Shown: piece by piece, positions 41,777-48,380 of the stretch | Numbering within the stretch: the stretch's first letter is position 1 | Layout: each line of letters starts with the position of its first letter | From: Bacteroides_E sp964522975 | Lineage (GTDB): Bacteria > Bacteroidota > Bacteroidia > Bacteroidales > Bacteroidaceae | Length of the DNA stretch: 64,000 bases | Reading direction: 5' to 3' | NCBI GenBank assembly: GCA_964522975.1 | Contig: CAZFXK010000001.1 | Location: 58,073-122,072, forward strand | Notes under the pieces: generated by a model | Seen by the model: only the letters and a program-made list of their open reading frames with translations | Told to the model about the DNA's origin: nothing | Database searches by the model: none | Translations under genes and position numbers: made by a program

Positions 41777-42805
41777 TTAGATTTTATCTTTTATATTTTT
41801 TGTTGTTCCTCTTATTAATAATTCGGTTCTTATAATTCGGTTTGTGGTTTCAGCTTTATCTCCATATTTTATTCTGTTTAATAATAATTCTATGGTTTGG
41901 CGTCCTACTTCTTCTCCGTGTTGATCTACTGTCGTTAGGGGAGGGTCTGTGTTCTGTGCTATGGCACCTCCTGTAAAACCACAAATAGAAATTTCTTCAG
42001 GCACCTTGAAGCCCATTTCTTTACACGTCCATAATATTCCCGAGGCCGTTTCATCATTAATGGCAAAGAAGCCGTCAGGCCGATGTTCCGACTCCAAGAT
42101 GGTTGGGGTAATTTGCATAGCTTGTTGTTTGTTGTCGCAAAACACAATCATATCACTTGTAACAGGAATTTTGTATTTACTCATTGCGTCAATATATCCA
42201 TTTCTGCGATTCTTTGAAATTTCAAGGTGGGGGGAAGCACTATAAAAAAGAATACGTTTGCAACCTGTCAAAATCATATGTTCAACCGCAGCAAAAGAAC
42301 CTGCATAATCGTCCACAACCACTCTTTCTGTAAGCACTTCCGTACAAATTCTATCATAAAAAACAATCGGGATGTTATGATCGATTAATTCCTGATAGTG
42401 ATCGTATTTTTTTGTTTGTTTTGCTAATGAGGTGATGACTCCGCAGACTCTTTCTTCAAGAAAGGAATGTACAATATCCATTTCTTTTTGATATTGCTCA
42501 TTGCTTTGGGCTACTAATAGGTTGAATCCTTCTTTATACGCCTTATCTTCAATACCACTTAACACACAGGAAAAAAAGTGATGAATCAATTGTGGGACAA
42601 TAACTCCAATGGTATTCGATTGCTTTTTTCGCAAATTAAGTGCCATTATGTTGGGCTTGTAATTGTGTTCCTTGGCATACTGCTGAACCTGATCTTTTGT
42701 TTTTGTACTAATGCCCGGTTTGTTCCTTAGTGCCCTAGATACAGTCGATGGAGAGATATTTAGCGCTTTAGCTATATCTTTTATGGTTATGGGTGTTTGT
42801 TTCAT
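41777..42805 (-). CDS. LacI family transcriptional regulator
   Basis: A 342-residue regulator. The N-terminal HTH (about 5-25; TIKDIAKALNISPSTVSRALRN) includes the LacI hinge and is followed by the periplasmic-binding-like effector domain (IGVIVPQLIHHFFSCVLSGIEDKA through GFTGGAIAQNTDPPLTTVDQ). The length is normal. It heads a two-gene operon with the MFS transporter and is divergent from a GH13 amylase. A perfect LacI-family operator lies between them. It most likely controls both units in response to a maltodextrin-like sugar. Confidence 0.94.
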   Translation of the reverse strand: MKQTPITIKDIAKALNISPSTVSRALRNKPGISTKTKDQVQQYAKEHNYKPNIMALNLRKKQSNTIGVIVPQLIHHFFSCVLSGIEDKAYKEGFNLLVAQSNEQYQKEMDIVHSFLEERVCGVITSLAKQTKKYDHYQELIDHNIPIVFYDRICTEVLTERVVVDDYAGSFAAVEHMILTGCKRILFYSASPHLEISKNRRNGYIDAMSKYKIPVTSDMIVFCDNKQQAMQITPTILESEHRPDGFFAINDETASGILWTCKEMGFKVPEEISICGFTGGAIAQNTDPPLTTVDQHGEEVGRQTIELLLNRIKYGDKAETTNRIIRTELLIRGTTKNIKDKI

Positions 42806-42827
42806 GGTATTATAAACTAGGTTATCT

Positions 42828-42835
42828 CAAAGTTA
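42828..42835 (-). promoter_or_regulatory. -7 promoter box of lacI-MFS
   Basis: Minus-strand TAACTTTG, an exact TAnnTTTG match, 23 bases before the regulator ATG. The -33 is not clear. Confidence 0.55.
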
Positions 42836-42889
42836 AACTTTTCTAATAAAAATATAAAAAACGTATAGACGTATTTGGTTAAATAGAAA

Positions 42890-42903
42890 TGCAAACGATT
42901 GCA
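42890..42903. promoter_or_regulatory. LacI-family operator (cre-like)
   Basis: TGCAAACGATTGCA fits the LacI/GalR-family palindrome TGnAAnCGnTTnCA at every fixed position, with the central CG. With one flanking pair it becomes 16 bp (42889-42904). It lies in the divergent interval, 84 bases from the regulator ATG and 113 bases before the amylase ATG. A direct repeat ACGTAT-AG-ACGTAT lies nearby at about 42861-42874. No clean promoter was found for the amylase gene. Confidence 0.8.
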
Positions 42904-43016
42904 TCTAATATATTGTTTTTTTCTTGATAAGCAGGCTATTGAACTGTCAAATTATTTGTTTATTTATGTTATATTTATTTTAGTTAACATAATGCTAATC
43001 TTAAACTAATTTACAG

Positions 43017-45329
43017 ATGAAGACAATAAAACAGATTTATTCTGTTCTTTTTCTTTTGGGTTTCTTATTTCTTATAGGATGTTCTGATGATGATAGAAGT
43101 TCTTTCATTCCAAATCCTCCACCCGAAATGCTGGAAGAGGGAATTTGGTTTGGAGAAGATATCCAAAAAGCGAATCAAAGTGCCATAATCTATTTCGCTC
43201 CTCCTAAAGGTTCTCCTCTTTATGAATTCAATGCCGATATTTATGTACATATTGGTGTTATTTCCGGAGATTCTTGGCTCTATGTTCCTGCAGAATGGGA
43301 TGAAAATATAGAAAAATGCAAGATGAATAGATTAGATGATAATCTATGGAGTCTTACATTAAGTCCTTCAATAAAGGAGTGGTTTGGGGCTAAAACTCCT
43401 ATCTTTAAGATTGGATTGGTTTTTCGTGATGCAACAGGGGAAAAGAAAGGCTATGAAGAGGATCAATTTTTGGAAGTTGAAGATAACTCTTTCAAGCCGG
43501 GAACAATTATTCGCGAACCACAACCCGGAAATACTAAAGAAGGAATAAATTATCATGAAGGGGGTGCTTCTGTAACCTTTGTTCTTTATGATAAAGATAA
43601 GGAAGGCAAGAGTTGGGATTATGCTTATTTAATAGGTGACTTTACCGATTGGTGGGTAAAATCAGACTTTCAGATGAAACGTGATGATGCTACAGGGTGT
43701 TGGTGGTATACTTTAGATAACGTAGAATCAATGAAAGAGTATGCTTTTCAATATTTCTTAGGAAAAGAGAAAGATTTCTTGTTTTTAGCCGATGCTTATA
43801 GTGAAAAAATACTTGACCCTTGGAACGATCAAGGTATTAAGGCTTCTACCTATCCTAATTTAAAGAGTTTTCCTAAAGAGGCCGTGGGGATTGTTTCTGT
43901 GTTTCAAACTAATCAAAAGGAATATGTGTGGAATGTGCCTGATTTTAAAATTGAAGATGCTGATAACCTTCTCATTTATGAATTATTGTTGCGCGATTTT
44001 ACTTCAAGTAGTGACTTAAAGGGGGCTCAATCTAAATTAGGCTATTTAAAGTCGCTAGGTGTGAATGCCATAGAATTAATGCCGGTACAAGAGTTTGATG
44101 GTAACGATAGTTGGGGATATAATCCTTGTTTTTACTTCGCGATGGATAAGATTTATGGTACAAAAGAAGATTATAAGAATTTTATTGATGAATGCCACCA
44201 AAAAGGAATTGCTGTTATTTTAGATGTGGTTTATAATCATGCTACAGGTTCGCATCCTTTTGCACAACTTTATTGGGATACAAAAAAGAATAAAACATCC
44301 CCTAATAATCCTTGGTTTAATGTAGATGCTCCTCATCCTTATGGTGTTTTTCATGATTTTAATCATCAAGAGCCTATGGTTAGAGAATTTGTGAAACGAA
44401 ATTTAGAATTCCTATTGAAGGAGTATAAATTCGATGGTTTCCGATTTGATTTAACTAAAGGATTTACACAGAAAAAATCGACTGAAGGTACTGCAGGTAA
44501 GTATGATGCAGATAGAATAGCTTATTTAAAAGAGTATAACGAAGCGATTAAAAAGGTAAATCCTTATGCTTGTGTTATCTTAGAGCATTTCTGTGAAAAC
44601 AAGGAAGAGATAGAGCTGGCTAAAGAGGGAATGAAACTCTGGAGAAAATATAATAAAGCCTTTTGTCAAACGGGGATGGGGTATAGTGAAGATAGTGATT
44701 TTACTGGTTTTTATTCCGGTGATGTTACAGGTATGCCTTTTGGTGGATATGTTAGTTATATGGAAAGTCATGATGAAGAGCGAATGGGATATAAACAGAC
44801 TCAATGGGGAAATTGGGATATAAAAAACAATCTTACTAGTCGGATGAAGCGTTTGGCTACCAATGCTGCTTTTTGCTTTACAGTTCCCGGAGCTAAACTG
44901 ATTTGGCAATTTGGAGAAATGGGATATGATATTTCTATTGAAGAAAATGGAAGAACCGGTCGTAAACCTATTCATTGGGACTATTTAGATGTTACAGAGC
45001 GTGCTTATTTACATAAAACTTATACTACATTTTTAAACTTCAGACAGGATTATGCTGGTCTATTCCAGGAAGATGCGAACTTTAATTGGAAGGTTAAGGA
45101 GAGTGATTGGGAGTCTGGTCGATTCATTACACTTGAGAAGAATGGACAAAAAATGTTTGTTATTGGTAATTTTGTAGAAAAGGAGATTGAAGTGGATAAT
45201 CCTTTTGATTCTTCTGGAGATTGGTATGATTTAATGGAAAATAAGGTGGAAAGGATTTATGGGGGAGATCGTAAAATTACGGTTCCTCCTCATGAATTCA
45301 AGGCTTATGTGAATTTTAAGATAGATTAA
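43017..45329 (+). CDS. GH13 alpha-amylase-type glycoside hydrolase, surface lipoprotein
   Basis: A 770-residue secreted starch-degrading enzyme. Signal peptide with lipobox FLIGC (C22) is followed by SDDD, the acidic surface-export signal of Bacteroidetes, so it probably sits on the outer face of the outer membrane. Residues 40-300 hold one or two beta-sandwich modules (a CBM48-like region near YLIGDFTDWW). The catalytic barrel follows, with region I DVVYNHATG, nucleophile D478 in GFRFDLTKG, acid/base E523 in ILEHF, and D586 in ESHDEER. All three catalytic residues are intact. The exact linkage specificity is uncertain. Confidence 0.93.
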   Translation: MKTIKQIYSVLFLLGFLFLIGCSDDDRSSFIPNPPPEMLEEGIWFGEDIQKANQSAIIYFAPPKGSPLYEFNADIYVHIGVISGDSWLYVPAEWDENIEKCKMNRLDDNLWSLTLSPSIKEWFGAKTPIFKIGLVFRDATGEKKGYEEDQFLEVEDNSFKPGTIIREPQPGNTKEGINYHEGGASVTFVLYDKDKEGKSWDYAYLIGDFTDWWVKSDFQMKRDDATGCWWYTLDNVESMKEYAFQYFLGKEKDFLFLADAYSEKILDPWNDQGIKASTYPNLKSFPKEAVGIVSVFQTNQKEYVWNVPDFKIEDADNLLIYELLLRDFTSSSDLKGAQSKLGYLKSLGVNAIELMPVQEFDGNDSWGYNPCFYFAMDKIYGTKEDYKNFIDECHQKGIAVILDVVYNHATGSHPFAQLYWDTKKNKTSPNNPWFNVDAPHPYGVFHDFNHQEPMVREFVKRNLEFLLKEYKFDGFRFDLTKGFTQKKSTEGTAGKYDADRIAYLKEYNEAIKKVNPYACVILEHFCENKEEIELAKEGMKLWRKYNKAFCQTGMGYSEDSDFTGFYSGDVTGMPFGGYVSYMESHDEERMGYKQTQWGNWDIKNNLTSRMKRLATNAAFCFTVPGAKLIWQFGEMGYDISIEENGRTGRKPIHWDYLDVTERAYLHKTYTTFLNFRQDYAGLFQEDANFNWKVKESDWESGRFITLEKNGQKMFVIGNFVEKEIEVDNPFDSSGDWYDLMENKVERIYGGDRKITVPPHEFKAYVNFKID

Positions 45330-45358
45330 AAGTATAATTGTTAGTGCTTTTTCGTATT

Positions 45359-45395
45359 AAGAGGCTATTTCTCAATGAGAATAGCCTCTTTTTTT
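45359..45395 (+). terminator. Terminator of the amylase gene
   Basis: AAGAGGCTATT (45359-45369) pairs with AATAGCCTCTT (45380-45390). The stem is extended by CTC/GAG, and a T-run (45389-45395) follows. Confidence 0.9.
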
Positions 45396-45434
45396 AAAAT
45401 AAAGCTAAGGGTGATAAATAATGTTGTTTAACAT

Positions 45435-45467
45435 TTTGTAATAACAGAATTGTTTTATCTATCTTTG
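45435..45467 (+). promoter_or_regulatory. Promoter of the TPP-riboswitch operon
   Basis: TTTG at 45435-45438, a 21-base spacer, then TATCTTTG at 45460-45467. Both elements match the consensus exactly. Transcription should start near 45475, at the 5' edge of the aptamer. Confidence 0.8.
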
Positions 45468-45473
45468 TTGCAA

Positions 45474-45554
45474 CTGTTAGGAGTGTCTCCTGAAATGAGG
45501 CTGAGATAAAATCCTTTGAACCTGATATGTTATAATGACATCGTAGGGAAACGG
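45474..45554 (+). promoter_or_regulatory. TPP riboswitch (THI element) aptamer
   Basis: The conserved THI core is present: GGAG...CTCC-TGA, CTGAGATAAAATCCTTTGAA, CCTGATATG, and GTAGGGAA. The closing stem P1 can form between CTGTT (45474-45478) and AACGG (45550-45554). TPP binding should stabilise P1. A terminator follows within 40 bases. This places the methyltransferase and tenA genes under thiamine repression. Confidence 0.95.
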
Positions 45555-45590
45555 TAGTTTTATTATAGAAAGATATTAACACCTATACTG

Positions 45591-45624
45591 AAGCCGTTTC
45601 AACAAGATGAAACGGCTTTTTTTT
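45591..45624 (+). terminator. Riboswitch-controlled terminator
   Basis: AAGCCGTTTCA (45591-45601) and TGAAACGGCTT (45608-45618) are perfect complements, with T8 following. CCGTTT in the left arm is also complementary to AAACGG at 45549-45554, the 3' strand of aptamer stem P1. Without TPP that pairing would break the terminator; with TPP, P1 holds AAACGG and the terminator forms. Confidence 0.9.
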
Positions 45625-45634
45625 ATTCTAAAAA

Positions 45635-46348
45635 ATGGAAAAAGTAAAAAAAGTAGTATTCGATGAATACGCAGAAAAGTATGATTCTTGGTTTTTGAGA
45701 AATAAAAATGTTCTTTATTCAGAAGTAAAGTTAGTGGCTCATTGTTTGAAAGATGCAGGGCGTATCTATTCCGTAGGGTGTGGAAGTGGCTTGTTTGAGC
45801 GGATTCTAAGTGAGAATTTTGGCATTCAAATAAAGGAAGGTTTAGAACCATCCATAGATATGGCGAAGATTGCCCGAAAGAGAGGACTGAAGATTGATCT
45901 TGGTACTTCTGAAAATGCAACTTACAATGGCTTGTTGTATGATACCATTCTATATAATGGCTGCCCCTGTTATATCTCCGATTTGGAGTTGGCTTTATCT
46001 AAAAGTTATTGTGCCTTGAAACCCGGAGGGAAAATAGTTCTGATTGATGTTCCAAAGGAGAGCGGTTATGGTTTATTGTATAATTTGGCTAAATCGACAG
46101 GTAATTGGAATCATACATTATTAAAAGATGTATATCCTAGAGATCCATACCCTATGGAATTAGTATCGCAGGCTAATTGGCGTACAACGCAAGAGAAAGT
46201 GGAGATAATGCAATCCGTTGGATTGAGCGACTTTAGTTTTTATCAAACTTTAATTCGTCATCCCATCTATTCTAATGATGTTATTGAAGAACCTATAGAA
46301 GGATATGATCAAGGAGATTATGTGGCTATTTGTGGTTATAAAAAATAG
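45635..46348 (+). CDS. Class I SAM-dependent methyltransferase in a thiamine-regulated operon
   Basis: A 237-residue methyltransferase of the UbiE/Methyltransf_11 type. Motif I is VGCGSG at 47-52, GLEPSIDMAKIARKRG holds the acidic SAM-ribose contact, and YNGCPCYISDLE and LKPGGKIVLIDVPKESG are motifs II-III. No membrane segment is present. It starts 11 bases after the riboswitch terminator and is followed 6 bases later by tenA. The substrate is unknown. The position suggests thiamine or pyrimidine salvage, but no standard thiamine enzyme is a methyltransferase of this kind. Confidence 0.88.
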   Translation: MEKVKKVVFDEYAEKYDSWFLRNKNVLYSEVKLVAHCLKDAGRIYSVGCGSGLFERILSENFGIQIKEGLEPSIDMAKIARKRGLKIDLGTSENATYNGLLYDTILYNGCPCYISDLELALSKSYCALKPGGKIVLIDVPKESGYGLLYNLAKSTGNWNHTLLKDVYPRDPYPMELVSQANWRTTQEKVEIMQSVGLSDFSFYQTLIRHPIYSNDVIEEPIEGYDQGDYVAICGYKK

Positions 46349-46354
46349 AAAAAA

Positions 46355-47008
46355 ATGACTTGGAGTGAAAAAGCATGGTTAACTATACAACCGATATACC
46401 GGAAAACATTACAACTCCCTTTTGTCCGAGAGTTGATGAACGGTACGTTACCGAAAGAGAAGTTTCTGTACTATATTGAGCAAGACTCTTTATACTTGCA
46501 AAGTTATGGTCGATTGTTGACTGGAATTGCTACAAAATTGGATAATCCCGAACAGGCTCAATCCTTTATTACGTTTGCGAATGAAAATATGAAACAGGAA
46601 AAAGAGTTGCACGATTCTTTCATTGAAGGAGTAACTTGTCTAAATACAGCTTATCCGTCACCCACCTGTTTGCTCTATTCTTCTTATTTGTTGAAACATT
46701 TGGCCGTATCTCCAGTGTATAAAATACTTGCTGCGGTATTACCTTGTTTCGTAATTTATAAAGAAGTTGGAGAATATATCTATTCTAACCAAATAGCAAT
46801 AGATAATCCTTATAAGAATTGGATTGATACGTATGCCGGAGAAGAACATGTTGAATCTGTACGAATGGCGGTAGCTATATGTAATGAAGTTGCAGAAGGA
46901 TGTACCGAAGCACAACAAGAAGAGATGTTAGAGGCTTATGTGCTTTCTGCAAAGATTGAGCATCTTTTTTGGATAGCAGCCTATAACCAGGAGCAATGGC
47001 CGGTATAG
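46355..47008 (+). CDS. tenA: Aminopyrimidine aminohydrolase / thiaminase II
   Basis: A 217-residue TenA-family enzyme that hydrolyses degraded thiamine pyrimidines (aminomethyl-HMP to HMP) for salvage. All active-site residues of B. subtilis TenA have counterparts: D44, Y47, Y108, the nucleophile C131 in LPCFVIY, Y135, Y160 and E202 in IEHLFW. It is therefore a classical TenA-C member. It follows the methyltransferase by 6 bases under the TPP riboswitch and ends at a clear terminator. Confidence 0.95.
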   Translation: MTWSEKAWLTIQPIYRKTLQLPFVRELMNGTLPKEKFLYYIEQDSLYLQSYGRLLTGIATKLDNPEQAQSFITFANENMKQEKELHDSFIEGVTCLNTAYPSPTCLLYSSYLLKHLAVSPVYKILAAVLPCFVIYKEVGEYIYSNQIAIDNPYKNWIDTYAGEEHVESVRMAVAICNEVAEGCTEAQQEEMLEAYVLSAKIEHLFWIAAYNQEQWPV

Positions 47009-47053
47009 TGGGCTTTTTATGGACTCTACGATATTGGGGGTTAATGGGAATTG

Positions 47054-47096
47054 AAAAAAGAGTAATACTTAGGAGAGAGGGAGTATTACTCTTTTT
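47054..47096 (+). terminator. Terminator of the MTase-tenA operon
   Basis: A6GAGTAATACT (47054-47069) pairs with AGTATTACTCT5 (47082-47096) over a 12-base loop. Confidence 0.9.
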
Positions 47097-47145
47097 ATGA
47101 GATAGAATGGGTCTGCTTTTTTTGTTCTTTTCCCTCTAAACGATC

Positions 47146-47222
47146 GGTCTGGGATCCATACTTCGTGGGTCTGGGGCAAACATATCATCGGTCTGGGTTA
47201 AACAACCCTTCAGTCCGGGACC
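47146..47222. repeat. 22-bp-period array C: four GGTC-TGG-GACC units
   Basis: Unit centres are at 47151, 47173, 47195 and 47217, exactly 22 bp apart. Units 1-3 read GGTC-TGG with degenerate right arms GATC, GGCA and GTTA. Unit 4 reads AGTC-CGG-GACC. All share one orientation. The array lies after the tenA terminator and before the 3' end of the convergent thioesterase gene, so it is not in a promoter region. Confidence 0.9.
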
Positions 47223-47262
47223 GAACATATTGTCTTTTTTGTTTTTAAGAAGTTTCTCTTTC

Positions 47263-47706
47263 TCAGGGCATTGGCTTTTTCCTAAGTAAATTTTTCCCTT
47301 CGAAGGCACAGAGTGACCTCTTGCACTCTTCCGAAAGAGGAACCGATTGCTGAGTCTCTAAATTAAATCCAACCATAGTAGATCGACAGATGCATTTTAT
47401 TTCTTCAGTTTGGGTATCTATTACCTGTTGATAAAGTTGAAAGCTTTTTTCTCCAATCTCTGTAACCGCAGTTTGTACCGCAATGGAGTCAGAGGCAAAA
47501 ATGGGTTGAAGAAAATCCACATTGATATGAGCCACTACAATACCCTCTTTTTTCCAGTTTACTTGGGGATAAGCTTCACTGAAATATTCAGTCTTCCCTA
47601 AATCATAATAAGTGAAATATGCAGCATTATTTACATGCCCAAATTTATCAATATCATTAAAGCGTAACTGAATGGATAACGTATGGTTAAATTTAATGTT
47701 TGACAT
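47263..47706 (-). CDS. Acyl-CoA thioesterase, hotdog fold (4HBT/YbgC-like)
   Basis: About 147 residues from ATG 47704-47706 (MSNIKFNHTLSIQLRFNDIDKFGHVNNAAYFTYYD). The longer reading to 47739 uses TTG and overlaps the promoter box. RFNDIDKFGHVNNAAYFTYYDLGKTEYF carries the catalytic Asp and the His-Val-Asn-Asn pattern of the 4-hydroxybenzoyl-CoA thioesterase family. The length fits. The substrate cannot be told. It is divergent from the Sua5/YrdC gene, with back-to-back promoters. Confidence 0.88.
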   Translation of the reverse strand: MSNIKFNHTLSIQLRFNDIDKFGHVNNAAYFTYYDLGKTEYFSEAYPQVNWKKEGIVVAHINVDFLQPIFASDSIAVQTAVTEIGEKSFQLYQQVIDTQTEEIKCICRSTMVGFNLETQQSVPLSEECKRSLCAFEGKNLLRKKPMP

Positions 47707-47736
47707 AAGTTTTACCTTTCGTTTTAAATGTTTAAG

Positions 47737-47744
47737 CAAAAATA
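47737..47744 (-). promoter_or_regulatory. -7 promoter box of the thioesterase gene
   Basis: Minus-strand TATTTTTG, an exact TAnnTTTG match, 31 bases before ATG 47706. It sits one base from the opposing box at 47746-47753. Confidence 0.55.
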
Positions 47745-47745
47745 C

Positions 47746-47753
47746 TACTTTTG
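47746..47753 (+). promoter_or_regulatory. -7 promoter box of the Sua5/YrdC gene
   Basis: TACTTTTG, exact, 32 bases before ATG 47785. It favours that start over in-frame ATGs at 47728 and 47755. Confidence 0.55.
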
Positions 47754-47784
47754 TATGTTATTCTTAAAAGAATTGAGATCGGAA

Positions 47785-48348
47785 ATGATAGACGATGTTA
47801 AAAAAGCTTGTGATGTGATGCAAGCCGGAGGTGTGATATTGTATCCTACAGATACCATTTGGGGATTAGGTTGCGATGCAACGAATCCTGAGGCAGTTAA
47901 GAGAGTCTATGAGATAAAGCAGCGAATGGATGAAAAAGCCATGCTGGTGTTGGTGGATTCTCCGGTAAAAATTGAGTATTATGTGTCTGATGTACCTCCA
48001 ATAGCTTGGGATTTGGTGGAACTGACTACAAAACCTCTGACTATTATTTATTCTAATGGAAGAAATTTAGCTCAGAACTTAATGGCACCCGATGGAAGCA
48101 TTGGAATTCGGGTAACGGATGAGGTGTTTTCAAAACAACTCTGTTTTCGCTTTAGAAAAGCCATTGTTTCTACTTCGGCCAATAGAAGTGGTGAACCTGC
48201 TCCTGTAACATTTAATGAAATCAGTGAAGAAATTAAAGAACAAGTGGATTATATTGTATCTTATCGTCAAAATGATGCATCCCGTTCTGTTCCCTCTAGT
48301 ATCATCAAACTAGAAGCCAATGGAGTGGTTCAAGTTTTGCGTGAATAA
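47785..48348 (+). CDS. Threonylcarbamoyl-AMP synthase (Sua5/YciO/YrdC family)
   Basis: About 187 residues from ATG 47785. It makes threonylcarbamoyl-AMP from threonine, bicarbonate and ATP for t6A. Visible motifs are GGVILYPTDTIWGLGCDATN near the start, with KR..KQR in VKRVYEIKQRM, GSIGIRVTD, and the ATP/threonine pocket STSANRSGEPAP. It lacks the C-terminal Sua5 domain and is therefore of the short TsaC/YrdC type. The threonine substrate and TsaE partner are both encoded elsewhere in the window. Confidence 0.93.
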   Translation: MIDDVKKACDVMQAGGVILYPTDTIWGLGCDATNPEAVKRVYEIKQRMDEKAMLVLVDSPVKIEYYVSDVPPIAWDLVELTTKPLTIIYSNGRNLAQNLMAPDGSIGIRVTDEVFSKQLCFRFRKAIVSTSANRSGEPAPVTFNEISEEIKEQVDYIVSYRQNDASRSVPSSIIKLEANGVVQVLRE

Positions 48349-48380
48349 TCAAAAACATTTCCTAAAGTACCGTTAAAGAT

